In this document: piece after piece, positions 43,124-56,093 of the stretch
Numbering within the stretch: position 1 is the first letter of the stretch
How the letters are laid out: each line of letters starts with the position of its first letter
Origin: Zopfochytrium polystomum
Taxonomy: Eukaryota; Chytridiomycota; Chytridiomycetes; Chytridiales; Chytridiaceae
Assembly (NCBI GenBank): GCA_025765615.1
Contig: JAIVFJ010000058.1
Span: forward strand, 62,001-126,000
Direction: 5' to 3'
Length of the DNA: 64,000 nucleotides
The notes under the pieces: generated by a model
Told to the model about the DNA's origin: nothing
Databases searched by the model: none
What the model saw: the letters and a program-made list of their open reading frames with translations, nothing else
Position numbers and translations under genes: made by a program

Positions 43124-46100
43124 ATGACCACCGAGCGCAGTCCCGCCCAGGATGAACTGCTCGCCCAACTGCTAGCCTTGGGTTTCGACCTTCCGCGCTG
43201 TCAACAGGTGAGTGACCGGGCTGGGGTCGTCAACATCGCCCGCAGATCTGACACGATAGGGGCGGGGGCTTTCAGGCAATCTCTCGTGGATTTAATTCTG
43301 TTGACGAAGCCGCGGCATTCATCCTGGATATCGAGTCTGGTGCGATGCAAGTTGACCCCCATGACTTGCATCGCGGACCAGTCCTTGCTTTGAATCCACT
43401 CCGGTCAACCGATTCAACACCACCTCGCTTCCCTGATCAATCTACTACATCATCGGACCCTTCACCAGAGGTACTTTTCGATAGAGATTGTTCGCATTAT
43501 TGACCCACAACCCACCTGTTAGCTCAAGAGCCGGTACAAAGAGTCTCGAGCCGATTACTTTGATCTTGCGGCGAAAAAGGAGCTCGAGTTGGCCATTAAG
43601 CGAAAAGCCAACGACAAAGACTCGAAGCGAAGAGTATTGGAGCAGATTCGGGAAGATAGGGAGAAGCAGCGGTTAAAACGAGCAGCAGAACGGGGCGAGT
43701 TACCAGAACCACCGCAAGTACAACAATCGACCTCGGCTCAGCCGGTAAGCACCTCCATCCAAGCGAATGCACAGTTATCTCACATCGGCCTGAATCGCAG
43801 GCCTCGACAAAATCAGCGACCACCGCCCAACCACCCAGTTCGTTTGAAAATACGACCGCTACCATTCAGATACGGCTTCCTTCCGGTCGCGCCTTGCGGA
43901 CACGGCTTCCAGCTTCCACCAAACTGGGGCTTATATTTGAATACGTCGCGTCGGAGACATCCGCTCCTGGGACGCTTCATGTCGACCGAGTCGCCGGCGC
44001 AGCGAAAACGGGTCGCGGGCTGCTGCTCGCTTTTCCAAAGAGGCTTTTTGCAGAAGAATCGTCGGATGCAGACTTAACAATTGGAGAAGCCGGGCTTGCT
44101 CCAAGCGCATCCTTGAATTTAGTGAAGGCTGCTCCACCAGAGCAACCGCCACCCCCCGCCGGCGGAACTCCTTCCCAATACACTGCCCAGACAATCGGCC
44201 TCTGAGGAGGATTCGCCTGCAAGCGAACCGAGCCAGCGTGAGGACTCTGAGATGGCTGAAGACGGCGAAAGTGAAGACGAGTCAACCGAAGGCGATGAAA
44301 CGGTCCGCGCACTTCCATTCCCATTTCCTCGCGCTCCTCTTGGAGGCGATGGCGGTGGCGCCGGTAGCTGGGGTAGGGGCCAACGCATTAGTGATACTCA
44401 TGCCGACCCTGCTCCTCCTGAACCTGAGAACCCACCTGCTGGTAAGGTGCTTATCGCCGCAAGCGAGTATGATCTAACAATTAGAATTTCAGTACCGAGG
44501 CCAGCCCCGCCACGGGTACGTCCTGGGGGGCCTGGATGGCCTGGACGTGGTCGACCCAATCCCTTTCCTCCCAATCCTCACCCGTTCGGCCCCGCTCCTC
44601 CGTTCGGTGTTCTACCTCCTTTCGCAGGACCAAGCCACCGCGTTCGAAATGAACCTGAACGGCAACAAGCTGCAGCGGATTCGATGGATATTGTCGAAGC
44701 GAGTGGTACGTATTTGCGTAATGGCAGCCCGATTGCTCATCAAATTATGCAGTCACCCGCGCCTCCAGGCTGGACGCGATTTCTAGGGCTGCTGCCAACA
44801 TTGCACCAAGCCCTCAGCCGTCTCCGAAGTCCATAAAGGTTGTCCGTGAACCCCCAAAGCTGCTTGACCTCACTATGCATTGCGTAGCTGGTGAGCCTTT
44901 CCATCTATTGCAACAGTTGTTATTTAATTTTTGGTAGGCCTCATAACAAACCCAGAAGTTCCCTCGAAAGTTCTATCTAAGCTCAAATATGTCGGAACTG
45001 ACTTGGCCGAGCGAATGGTTCAAACGCTCATGTCCAAACGATTGTTAGACTCCTACTCACTTGGGAGAATGCACAGTTGGTAAGCTTTGAATCATTCTTG
45101 AAGAAATACATGATTGATTTCGATCCCTATCGCGAAGCCCATTAAGCGTGCTGAATATGGACGCCTACCCACTGATGACGGATTCACTTTTGGAAAAGAT
45201 TATCACCCTTCACTGGACGACCTTGTCGAAACTGAGTCTTCGAAGTTGCACTTACTTGACTGATGTCGGCTTCTCCGGGATCCAGCGTAAGCGCTGTGCA
45301 GGAACTGGGTCTCAGAGTTATTAAAAGTATTTTCGCCCCAGATTGCAGAACATTGACTCACCTTGATGTGTCATCTTGCAAAGTTACGGATGCAATTGTG
45401 CCTTTTATTGCAGGTGAGGGCGAAAAATGCTTGCGAAGACTAAGGCATGGTTGAACGCAGGTTTGCAGTGCCTTGAGCATTTGAATCTCTCAAGGACGAA
45501 AATTTCGTCGGATGGTGTCCGCGCTATAGCGAAAGGGAGTTCAGGGACCATTTCCGAATTGATTCTTTCGCACTGCGTCAACTTGACAGATAATACGTTG
45601 TTGGTGGATTTACAAGGTGAGTCTTTTTCTTTGCGCCGGACCACAGCTGATTTTTCCGTTGAAGTTCTCAGCAACTTGGCCATCTTGAATATCTCGTCAT
45701 CCCATGTGAAAGCTCCGTTTATTCCTCCGCCTGCTACCGCTTTCCGCGCGCTCGAAGTATTCGAAGCAGCCCACACTAACATCACGGATGATGATCTTCG
45801 ATGCTTTGTGAGCGGATTGTCCATGCTTCGAGTTTTCGACGTTTCAAGCTCTCGTTCCGTGACATCTGCCGGCTTACGTTGGGTGTGCAGCTCATGCGCG
45901 AACCTTTCGACGCTGAAAGTGGCACCAATCGAACCTGAAGCAGACGCGGCCGTCGCAAGAGTCCTGCTTGTTGTGGGGTCAAAGAAGAAATTGCCGCTAG
46001 AAGCACTGGACCTGGCTGGGTTTTCTGTCACGGACGAGGCCCTCGGCGAGACGCTTTCCGGATTCAATGAAACGTTCGTGATCAAAACCCGTTTGCCCAG

Positions 46101-46794
46101 TGTTTAATTGATGTGTGATTCGATTCGTCTGAAATGGTTCATTCTCCAGGTTGATGGTGCTACGACTCTCGGGAAACAAAATTACCGACGAAGGGCTCTC
46201 ACATTTGAAAGACTTGAAGAATTTGACGGAGCTCTACCTTGACCGCACTCTCATAACTGATGCGATCTTTTCTCACATCAAAGGTTCGACGAGCTTGTTC
46301 ACCGGTCAATGACTTTGAGGGGCTCACGGAAATTTCTTTCAGATTTGCGCCACCTGGAAGTTTTGTCGCTCGCAGAAACTGGCGTAACGGACGCGTTCCT
46401 CCGCAAGATGGGAACAGGCGACATATGCAAGTCTCTTAAGCGACTCAACCTCGCCCGGACCGTCGTTTCAGACGAGGGTATCGCTGGTCTTCCTGGTAAT
46501 TCCGAATTTTGTACTCTTCTTTGTTCTGTCGCCTGGCTTCTTCCCGGCCCCTTGTTTGCACTCCAGCAAAACTCCTATTTATCTCTGCCCTAATCACCAA
46601 CTCAATTTTTGGCAGCCATGGAGCAGCTAGCCGCAATCACATTGGACCAAACCGAAGTTACCGCGGCAGCGAGCGGGCCCACCCTGTGGGATGTACGGAA
46701 ATTTCCCTTGTTGAAGCAGGTGCGCTTTCCGGTGGTGGTCGCAACGCCCGAGAACCCGGACGGGGACGAGGAGGACGGAGACGGTGGTTTCTGA
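43124..46794 (+). CDS. UBA-UBX-LRR fusion protein, candidate Cdc48/p97 adaptor
   Basis: One continuous multi-exon gene, as far as splice sites allow. The UBA-like domain LLAQLLALGFDLPRCQQ continues into AISRGFNSVDEAAAFIL across a clean intron (43208-43275). A charged linker typical of SAKS1/UBXN1 follows (AAKKELELAIKRKANDKD, LEQIREDREKQRLKRAAE), then the UBX ubiquitin-fold ATIQIRLPSGRALRTRLPAS ... LIFEYVASE ... LGEAGL-like end. After a Pro/Gly-rich acidic linker (about 44250-44700) comes an Amn1-type LRR array: LTHLDVSSCKVTDAIV, LEHLNLSRTKISSDGV, LMVLRLSGNKITDEGLS, LEVLSLAETGVTDAFL and LKRLNLARTVVSDEGI. It ends in an acidic tail. First exons are 43124-43207, 43276-43470, 43523-43744 and 43801 onward; one splice near 44125-44190 is weak. 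UBX domains bind p97, UBA binds ubiquitin, and the LRR presumably picks substrates (inference). Confidence 0.75.
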
Positions 46795-46980
46795 GTGTGC
46801 GCGTGGACAGAAAAATGTGTTTCCGTGGGGTGTGTTACTCGGAATCCAAATAAAGCAAGCCGCCCAAACAACCCCAGAAAGCACCAACAACTGGGCTTCC
46901 TCCCCATTCGGTGGTGTGGAGGGAGTGTGGCGGACCTGGACGCGAATTACTTCGGAGAAAGCCAAAACACAAAAAAACCA

Positions 46981-49816
46981 TTATATTTTCTTTGCGCTTT
47001 CGTCCGCATCCTTCCCTTCCTTCTCCCTCTCGCGCGCGGCGGCCGCCGCTTCCCCTTGCCCCTGGTACATCTCGCAAATGGCCAATATCTCGGGCAAGCT
47101 GACAAACCCGTCGCCGTCCGTGTCGAGCCGCTTCACAATCTTTGTGATGCGCTCGTCGCCCGGGTGGTCGCGGAGTACCTGCAGCGCGTGCTCGAGTTCG
47201 GCGACCGTCAGCCGGCCTTCCGAGTCCGGCCGGATCGTCGCGCCGGCCGCGGCGGCCGTGCCCTCGCCTGCGCCTGCACCGCCACCGCCGCCGCCGGCCG
47301 CCGATGCGGACGCGGGCTCGTACTGGGCGATTTCGGCCTCGATCTTTTCGATCATGCGGTTGACGCGGTCCGAGACGGAGCGCGCGGCTTTGAAGGCGGG
47401 CTTTTGCGTGAGCTGCTGGAGTTCCTCGACGTCCTGGTTTTTTTTGTTTTTTTTTTTTCAGTTCGGGGTGGTAAATGTAAGGCGTCTCTCACCTCTTTGT
47501 ACTCTTTGACCTCCTCTTTCAATTCCGAAAGCTGCTCCTTCACGTTCGCCACGGCGGACTCGGAAGCCATGATCTTGATCGCCTCCCCGAGCTCTTTGAA
47601 CTGGGCTTCGGAGATGGGGTCGAGCTCCTCCTCAGAAGACTTGATAAGGTTCGGAACCGAGCCGCCAGCCGGCTGCACAAACGGAGAGATCAGGCGCGTG
47701 GCGAGGAACGAAAGGCTCAGTAGATTCGAAAATTACTTACAATGGCGCTGCTTGCTGGAACGATGGGTGTTGCTGTGGCGCCGACGATTCCTTTTTTGGT
47801 GGCGGCCTGGATCTGCGAGTTTTTTCGACGAAAGCCACTTAGCACAAAAAACAAAGGAAATACCAAAGGATTAAACGGTTCCGAGTGCCCGTACCTGTTC
47901 CTGCTCCAGTTCGGTCTTGATGAGTTCCTCCTGCTCTTTGAGGACATCGAGCCGCTGCTGGTAGGTCGCGGTACCGGCAACGTCAGCAATCTGCAGCTTC
48001 GCCTCGTTCACGACCTCGTCTGGCAAGCTAGACAAGGTCGCCTGCAGGGACGCCGCGCTGCCCTTCAGGGCCTCGTCCACGTTGGCCGGAATCTTTTCGG
48101 AAATGACAAAGGCCCTCGACAGCACCAACAGCGTCGACGGGACGTGGTGTTTGATGTGGAGCTCCAGCCACTGGTTGAGTTCTGACTTTAAGCGCGCGGG
48201 GCTCACGCCGACAGTGCGAATGCCGCGGGACTGGCAGATCTGCTGGATTTCAGGCAGGGTGAGCGAATCGACGCCTTCGCGAAGGATTTGCTGATCGTCG
48301 GCCTGGAGGTAGCGGAGCCGCGTGTCGATTTGATGGCGGAGGTAGTTGTCGGTTCCAAAGGCCGAGAGGTTCATGTAACGAGCCATAGAAATCAATTGCG
48401 GCCGAGACAGGTTGTTTAGCGTCAGCTCGTCCCCAAATTTCTTGGCCACTCGCAGGATTTCTTCCGTTGGGGCTTGAATGCCAGTTGCTCTGTACTGTGC
48501 GTACGTGTAAGAGAATAAAGGTGCGTTCTGATTCAAAGACGGAACACTTTACAGTCGAGAAGAATTCAGTGAACTCTTGGGCACTCTTGGCCTTGGAACT
48601 TCCTGAAACGGCCACGTCGGCAACAGTGTCTTGCAAGAACTTGGCCATTTCAAGGCGCACTTTCAGCAGCTTCTGCCGTTTTTCCTCCTGGGCAAGTGCA
48701 GGTGGCCAACGCGGTGGTGGTCAGAAGGAGTTTTGCGGGAGATCATAACAAAAGATATTGCCGAGACTCCCTCACCACTTGGCTCTTGCTTTCGAAAGTG
48801 CTTGGGAGCATATTCGGGAACAAGTACAAAAGGAAGGGGAGCGCGAGCTCCATAAACGGCACCACCAAAATAATGATCACTGGCACCAGCCTAAGCAAGT
48901 CTCCGACGGTGCGTTTAAGCTGGCGATCCTCTCGACGCGTCAGCGTTTCACCCCGTAGTAGTTTACGAATGAGGCGTAATGAAATGGACGTCTCGGCGCC
49001 TAGGAGTTTGAGGCCGTGCCAGTAATGAAGCGCTTCCTCTTTCACCCGGTCCCAAAGTGGCTTTTTCGGAGCAACCGCCGCGGAAACCGCAGCGACTGGC
49101 GCGGTTGCAACGATCGGCACTGCAGGGGTGTTCACGGCTGATGTGGTCGTTGACACCGCCGCGGGTGTGGCGACTCCGGCTGCTGCCGCTGCGGGTTTAG
49201 GCTCCTTTCCGGAATCCGCTTCCGCCGCTGCCTGCTGCTGCTGTTCGAGCTTTTCCTGCTGCAGCTCCTCCTTTACCTCCCTGATCACCTTTTCCACCGG
49301 AGTCTCTGGCTTGATCGGAGGAGGAGGAGGAGGAGGCGAGGGCGGTGGCGGCGACGAATCCAAACCGCGTGCGGCCGCTGCTGCTGGTGGTGGCGACGGC
49401 GTTGGCGGCGTCGGGATGGGGGCAGAGGAGATCGAATACGCTCTGAACATGATCGAGGCGACTCTACTGTGCACTGATCTCGGCCGCGCATCGATCGCAG
49501 GGAAGCGGTACGTTGGAGCTGGAAGAAGTGGAAGAAGGCTGGACGCGCCCTGTTGTCGAAGCCGAAGCCGAACACCAGCGAGAAGTCCATCAGTTGGCAG
49601 CGGCACCGCCAGCGAGGAGGTTGAGGGCGCGGCGGATAAGGGGAGTGAGGCGGCGGCGGCGGCGGCACGGTGAGCGGGGTTGCGAACGGAGGAGCAGGAG
49701 GAAGAGGAGGATGAGAGGCGGCCCGCTGCTGCTGATCGCCACGCGGACGACGACGACGCCACCAGAGCCGACGCGCACTTCGACGGGGACCTCGCGGAAG
49801 AGCACGACGACAGCAT
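46981..49816 (-). CDS. LETM1/Mdm38-like mitochondrial inner-membrane protein
   Basis: Needed for mitochondrial K+/H+ (or Ca2+/H+) exchange and ribosome docking. ATG 49816 opens a Ser/Ala/Arg-rich presequence. A long Pro/Ala/Gln-rich linker follows, then KPLWDRVKEEALHYWHGLKLLG and the membrane segment LLRLVPVIIILVVPFMEL with PFLLYLFPNMLPSTFESKS, the LETM1 signature. After an intron come LLKVRLEMAKFLQDT and the ribosome-binding-like domain (LTLNNLSRPQLISMARYMNL, FGTDNYLRHQID). Then comes coiled coil (QQRLDVLKEQEELIKTELEQ), and the last exon has an EF-hand-like loop, DTDGDGFVSLPE. About five exons. The EF-hand sits at the usual C-terminal place. The Ala/Gly-rich stretch in the last exon is probably disordered. 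Confidence 0.92.
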
Positions 49817-50245
49817 TTTTTATTTTTATTTTATTTTTATTTTTTTCTCCTTTGCTGTTTTTTTCAGTCAGTGCTCCACAGAAGGCCACAATACAAACCG
49901 TAAATTTTCAATTGCATTGTCAGGGGGGGTTCCTGCCTTTTCAGCTGAAAACGGCTTGAAAACAATTATTTGTCTGCACTGGATACAACCACTGCATCGT
50001 GCGACACAGCGGGCGCACCCTTCCTCGAACATTCTTCACCACATTCAAACACATCTACCAGTCGATATTGCTACTACTACCTGGTGGTCAACTCGCTTCA
50101 ACGATTGGCAGCAGGCGACAAAGATTCTCTTCCTTTTGCAGGTCAGCGACTCTAACTGTGGTTATCAGCTGGTGGCAACATAACAATCGATCATCGGAAA
50201 GGATGTGATCGAGAGGGACGGTGACAGCGACAGCGACACTGTCGA
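49817..50245. other. intergenic stretch, possible left end of the KDZ transposon
   Basis: Contains a (T/A)n region near the LETM1 start and, at 49897-49916, a 20-bp sequence partly matching the inverse of 56694-56713 (see findings). No gene seen. Confidence 0.3.
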
Positions 50246-50774
50246 TTGCCATCCCCACCGTCGACCCGCCTGACCGCCTCTGGATCCGCTCCGTCTAGAT
50301 TGCAACCGTTGTCGCCGACCACGCCCCGTGCAAAGCTCGACCGCGCCATCGTCAGCGCCCTCGCCGACGTCGACCTCCTCGCCCTCCTCGCCCTCCTCGA
50401 CTCCCACGCCTCTCGTACCACCAACCCACTCTGCGGCACCCACGACGTCGCCAGCGCCAGCATGATCACATAATTGCAGATCGAATATCATGATGTTGAG
50501 TCTGCCTCAGTGAGAATTTGGTTGTTATGTCTGAGTGATCCTCCGTTTGTTCAAACCTGTCGCAGCTCGGGGTCGCTGCTGGTCGACTCCCAGCCATGGC
50601 CGCCTGCCAGCGCCCGCATAGAACGCCACCTCCCAGGTCGCACAATATTTTCTCACCATGACTGGACCAAGCGTCATGGATACGATCTTCTGGCCATTCT
50701 TCTTGATCAGGTTTTGTCAAAGATGGTGGGGAAGGGCGGACGACTTTTGGCCGAAGCGGACCCTGATGGGTGAG
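50246..50774 (+). CDS. hypothetical plus-strand frames, uncertain
   Basis: Two open stretches look coding: RAKLDRAIVSALADVDLLAL (about 50335) and HHDWTKRHGYDLLAILLDQV (about 50660), separated by a stop that could be spliced out. A GTGAGT donor follows at 50770. No domain is recognised. It may belong to the transposon that follows or to a separate gene. Confidence 0.25.
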
Positions 50775-51016
50775 TCCTGGAGGCAGAGGGATGGGAAGAC
50801 GATGGAGGGGAGGGCGGGCGGGGAGGTTGTCGACGCAGGTGGCTGTGGGGACTGTGTGGGCAAATTGGTAGTGAAAGAGGGAGAGGCGGAATGCCTCAAC
50901 TGTTATGCAGGTAGTAGACTGGTTTTGATCCACTGGGTGACCTTGCCAATGACAGTTGTGTCGACGTTGATGCTTCATCGGTAAGTGTTGACAAGTAGTT
51001 GCTGGACAACAAGCAA

Positions 51017-52892
51017 ATGACTGACACGTCCGGAAAACATGGCTTGCCCAAAGACATCAAGGCTCGCTTATTAGAGCGTCTTGCAGCGGCAGGACCAATC
51101 ACACCAAAGGCTTTTGCTGCACAACAATCTGAATTCTACACTGATATTCTGACGGCTAATGGGGCTGATGAGAAAAAAATAAGGGTACTCACTGTCATTT
51201 ATCTTGTTGCTTCTGACACCACCGAAGTCGTTCATCGCAAACTACAGGGCCACGGTTTTGGCGAACGAGAAGAAGACGTCCAATGCCAGCCGAACTCTTG
51301 AACTCGTTGCTGCCCAACCTGCCACTGATGAGGACGAGATTGTCAGCAACCCTTGTGAACCAGCTTCATTGTCTGGAATTCAGCACAGCAACGATTTTTT
51401 CGAGGATTTGATGGGATCTGGCTCCATCGACAACGTGCGATCTGGAACAAACGAGAATCCCCAGTACAGCACGGAAAAAGCTAAAGTCGTCGATCAGCAA
51501 GCTCCTGCAAATGCAAATCGCTTGCCTCCAAATCGTGACAATCGAGTACTAAAATTCGAAAAACACCACCAGACAACCGGGTATAACGTTTTCCAAAAGG
51601 AAGTCGGCGCTAGAAGCGCAGAATCGTCATTCCAACACGGTTGGTCCGCAGCACAGCAGCACTCCCTACGACGCTTGTTTTAAGCTGACTTCTGGCAGAT
51701 GCGCATTGTTAACCCCCAACAACGGCTGAAGCTCCAAGAAAAAGAGTTTAGTAAGATGGAGAAAGGCCAAGACAACCTGGGTGAGACTTCATAAATTCAC
51801 AGTATCCGCCAGAACGCTTCATGATCGAAATTGTAGACTTACTTGAGGTGGATTCCATTCTTTTCACCTTTGACCGACGACCAGAGAGTAAAGGTGTCCG
51901 CGTGTCAACCAGAGGTATTGAAGTGAAACAAGCCTTTTGTGCACTTACACTGAAGCAGGGCCAGTTGCAGCGTCTGTGTATGAGCAGTGGAAAAAAGCCC
52001 ATCATTTCGGGAACGACTTCCTCACTGCATATCAAAGCGTCAACCAAACGGATGCTGACAAGCCCGAGGACAGGCGCGAAGATGGCAATAGCTTCACAAA
52101 AGGCGGAAAGCCAAAGTCCAACGTAGATAAATGGTAAACCTGATAAATCACAAAAATAGGTATTCTCTAAGAACTTTCACAGGAGAACAGAAGTGAAAGA
52201 TATGGTCCTTGGAAAGATTAACATGGAACGAGCTCGTGCAGATCTTTCAGCTTTGATGACTTATCCAACGAAAGGGTTGTTGGATGGTTCCGCTTGTATC
52301 CACTTTTCTGGTGTCCCAAACGGTATGAATATGGCGAAATGGGTGCAGTGGACGAAGCTTGAGTTGGACGAATTAAATGCTGCAATTCGAAGCGGAAACT
52401 TCCGCGTGACACTTGGCAGTTAGTACTTGCCACTTTTGCAACAACACCTTGACGCAAATGTTGAAAGGTAACAACAATCTAATGGATCTTTGGGAAGCGC
52501 TCTGCGTTGGCGACGTCTTGGAGGATCAAACTCAATTGCAAACAAATGGTCCCTCCATTGCTCTGAATTTTGTTAAGGGTAAGAACTGATATCGCGTGCT
52601 TATTTACTGAACTATTTGAGAAGAGGTTGTTCAAACTAGGAAAATCGTTCCTGAAGGCGGTTGCAAGTGTACTCCATCTGCCCAAACAATTCAAAAATGT
52701 GGTTGCAACAACTGCGATGAAGACGCTGGCCATGCACACCGTTGCCCCTTTTGTGGGCGGCATATGCTGCAGCATCATGGAATTTGCTGTGGCGAGGAGT
52801 CATACAGTCGACCAGTAATTTGCCCGCCTTGCCAGCGCAAGTATGTTGGGCTGTTGGCTGGTTTTCTCAAGAAGGGTCGTGTTGAATCTTGA
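51017..52892 (+). CDS. cysteine-rich companion ORF of the KDZ transposon
   Basis: Several plus-strand exons in succession. The first, from ATG 51017, has GLPKDIKARLLERLAAAGP. The next has an acidic middle (EDEIVSNPCEPASLSG) and an HMG-like phrase (TTGYNVFQKEVGARS). Further exons carry KINMERARADLSALMTYPTK and MNMAKWVQWTKLELDELNAA. The last (about 52620-52892) is a Cys/His cluster: CKC..., KCGCNNCDED, HRCPFCGRHMLQHH, GICCGEE and ICPPCQRKYVG, clearly zinc-binding in style. It ends 18 bp before the transposase ATG. Some splice joints do not fit cleanly, so damage or a single fused gene are both possible. Related Cys clusters are known fused or linked to KDZ transposases; this exact one I do not recognise. 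Confidence 0.45.
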
Positions 52893-52910
52893 CGTGGAAA
52901 TAAATCAACA

Positions 52911-55900
52911 ATGTGCCCTCAACAGAGGAGACAGAGGAAGCGAAAGGAGCGGACGTCAGATCAGCAGCCCGCTGCCGCCGTCATCAGCATGCCCACCCAT
53001 GATCTACATACTTTCTTACCTGTACGTGTCAACGGTGCTTTCAGCCAGGAGGAAACTGGTATGAAGCGCCTGGTGCAGGGAAAAGAGCTTCGTGATTTCT
53101 TCAAAGGGCAAAAGCAACCACGCAAGCCTCCAATGTTCACCGATGAAGACATCAACCAGAAGTCCTCAACGCTGATGGCTGAATTTGCGAAAGCTGCTGA
53201 AACATCACGAAAGAGGAAGCATGCAAATCGTGAGGAGTCGGTGCCTCGTATTGCTTCAGATCAGATCTACGATGCTACGCAAGAGCCTGAACGAGCACCT
53301 GCAACTGATGATTGTGTCACAGTGCTCAATGAACAGACGCCAGATCAGCACCCTCAACCTGAATCTGCACGTAAGCTCCTCACAATATGAACTAAACTTC
53401 TAACAAAGCGCACGACTTTAGAAGGGACCTTTAGCGGTGTAGAGTTTATCACCGGGTCCATGCCTGAGATTTCTCACCCTCCTCGAAAAAGCAGAACGCA
53501 TCGGGAGAGGGTCAGCACCCGAAACGCATCGTTTCACCACGAAATCTTCGCTCTCTTGCATGAATATGTTGTGTGGAAATTCAGTGACGAGGTCCACGCA
53601 AGTATGTGCGCTTTCACAGGCTGTGGAGCCCCAGCTACTCTCCAGTGCGGAACATGTAAAGCCTTTTCTACCATGAGCGTCTTCTGTGGTGAACACGCTC
53701 TTCAACATCACGAAGCTAGCCTGAGCCATTCCATATCCAATGCTTTTCCGACGCCAAAGCGAGTGTCATGCTGCGCTAATATCACCTCGTCAAGCGGAGG
53801 TGTTATAGTGCGTTTGTTTGGGTACAAATCCTCGGAGGATGTTATACTCGAACCATGTCCTACTCACAAACCAGCAGTGTCGCTTTGTAAGCTCGGTTTC
53901 ATGCCAGCCTCTTTCACTGCTCCAGGTAGGTCAGGCTCTCTGAATGCGGACAAACTCATTGCAATGCCTAGGCTTCGCCTTTTCGTTCGATATTCTCGAG
54001 AGTGCTGCAGCACTCAAAGCGGAAAATGTCAGTTTAAAGGCCATTTATGATACGCTAGTTGTAAATGAAGCGGGGAGTGCAAATTCCAGAAGCCCTGATG
54101 TGTACCGACAGTTTTCAGCGACTTGCAACGAGTTCATTCAAATTCATCATCTCACAAGCCACGGTCGGGTCACTGCTGATATTTATGAGAAATGGGGAGC
54201 CGGACGGTTCGAGTGTCCATGTCTTGGAGTGTATCGAGGATCGTGGAATGATGAGGCCAATGTGGATTGTTCAACCTTTGGTCCCGTTGTTTTGGTACGT
54301 CATTTTGAACATGATATATCGTATGTTACTGACAACGAATCAAGGCTGGTGATGGATTCTTTTCAGCAAGCCATATGAAGGCAGGGAAAACAACCGGCCA
54401 ACAGTACGGCTTGCCCATAACAGGAGCAGAGTATTTTCAAAAACTTTCATCTGCTCTATCAAGCACCAAGGACAATGACGCAATCTGCGGAACGAAGTTT
54501 TTTGCTGTAGAAACTCGAAACGGATTTGACAAGAAGAATGATATTAACAGAATCTTTGCGACAGCTTGTAGTCATGGGATTGTAAATGCCGTTTTTGGTA
54601 CGTTCCACTGCTGACAGCGCCTTGTTTAGTTAATGATGTGAAGTAGATGTTGATCACGGAGAAGGGTTCAAGTACATGGACAGCGCAATGGACTACCTGT
54701 ATAATAACTACAACATCCACGGGAGCGAAGTTATACTGTCATACGACGTTAATTGCCGCTATCTTGCACACGTGAAGGTTCGTTCAAGCTAGTCATTAGG
54801 TGTTCACCAACAACTTTTTAGAAACATCATCGAACAGAATCCATCATTTCTATGCTCCCAGTTCTCCATGCGTTTTGCCATGGAGCAGACTGCCAATCTC
54901 AATTTGCGCAGTACTTCATTATGGGAGTCGGTTCCATGGACGGGGAGTGGATTGAACGTGTCTGGAGTTCCTTAACAAAGTGCATTGGGCGAACACAGCG
55001 AGCAACTCATGGGAACCGCCAGCTTCAGATTGTTACCACATTCGAAGTCGATGGATTTAAGAAAGTGAATCAGTTCGTGAAGCTCGTTACTCAAAGAGCA
55101 GATAAGGCGGTTGCTGGTTCGTCTCGAAGGAACAGGCATTGAACTGACTCAAGCCATTCTGAATTGAGCAGGTATCGCCTCATTGAGAGAAAAACTACCC
55201 TGTGAGTGGGCACCCCGCGATTATAAAGGCGTCATTGAAAACAACGTTGCGCGCCGGCGTGCTGAGTTGCAAAAGCGATTCCAGAAAAAATCTGTTGGAA
55301 CGAAGGACGAAAAGCTTTCATCTCTCATTAAGTCTTGCGAAGCAGCGGCAGCAAACATCAAAAAGGTTGAGGCAAAACTCGGAAGGGTGTTAGGTACAAT
55401 TACATTACTATTTTTCCAAACTAACATTTGAAACAAGGTACTGGAGGAACAACACAAGCTTCCATTCTCAAAAAGGGGTTGAAGAAGGAGATGTCGAGTT
55501 TGCGGAGGCTTGTTTCCTTGTACAACACTATATCTGAGTCCACCAAAGAAGACTACAACATACCGTTGGAGGACGTGAACTTTGAGGATCACGAAGAAAG
55601 TAGTGATGACGAAGATGAACTAGACACAGGCACGGCCGATCAGAGCGTTGCCCATGGCGCCAGTGCGAGCGAAATTGACTTAGGCCAAGAACTAGGTGCA
55701 ACCTGTGATTTGTCGTTGCCGTTACGGTTGGAGTTGAAGGATGCTTTCGCACGAGTTAGAAGTTCACCACAGTCTGCTGATTATGAAGAAACCTATTGGA
55801 GACATATGGAAGATCTCTTTTTCGCCGACTCGGACCTGCGGAAGTATTGCTCATACTTCTCCCATCGAAGGCAGCATTTTTGGCCTGCGCTGAAGTCTCT

Positions 55901-56093
55901 TTTGCCCCAAGAAGTTGAAGGTGGATCAGCTTACTTAAACTTGGTATCACGAATTGCATCGAGAGAGGAGATGCTTTTGGAACGCGCGACAGTCGCATTT
56001 GACGTGTACAGAACTGACGAAGTTGTTGAAGGAATCGGGCAGGTTGGGAAAGCATTTCAGGACGGTGCGCACAGAGGTATGAATCTCAGGTGA
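52911..56093 (+). CDS. KDZ-superfamily transposase with CxC-type zinc cluster
   Basis: RNase-H-fold DDE-type DNA transposase. Exons 52911-53370, 53422-53925, 53972-54294, 54345-54597, then from about 54647 onward, with in-phase GT-AG borders. The N-terminus is basic. Next is a Cys cluster CAFTGCGAPATLQCGTCKAF ... FCGEHALQHH and then the family's entry block LCKLGFMPASFTAPG / FAFSFDILESAAALKAENVS. The catalytic part has FFAVETRNGFDKKNDINR, SEVILSYDVNCRYL, PVLHAFCHGADCQSQFAQYF and IMGVGSMDGEWIERVWSSL, the hallmark KDZ 'YD.NC ... H.. C ... G.DGE..E' series. Coiled coil and acidic C-terminal regions follow (EDHEESSDDEDELDTG). Domains and frames look intact, so the element may be active or recently so. 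Confidence 0.85.

Noticed and set aside
48982..49673. Plus-strand 181-codon frame with polyglycine and alanine runs.
   Set aside because: It is antisense to the proline/alanine-rich linker of LETM1.
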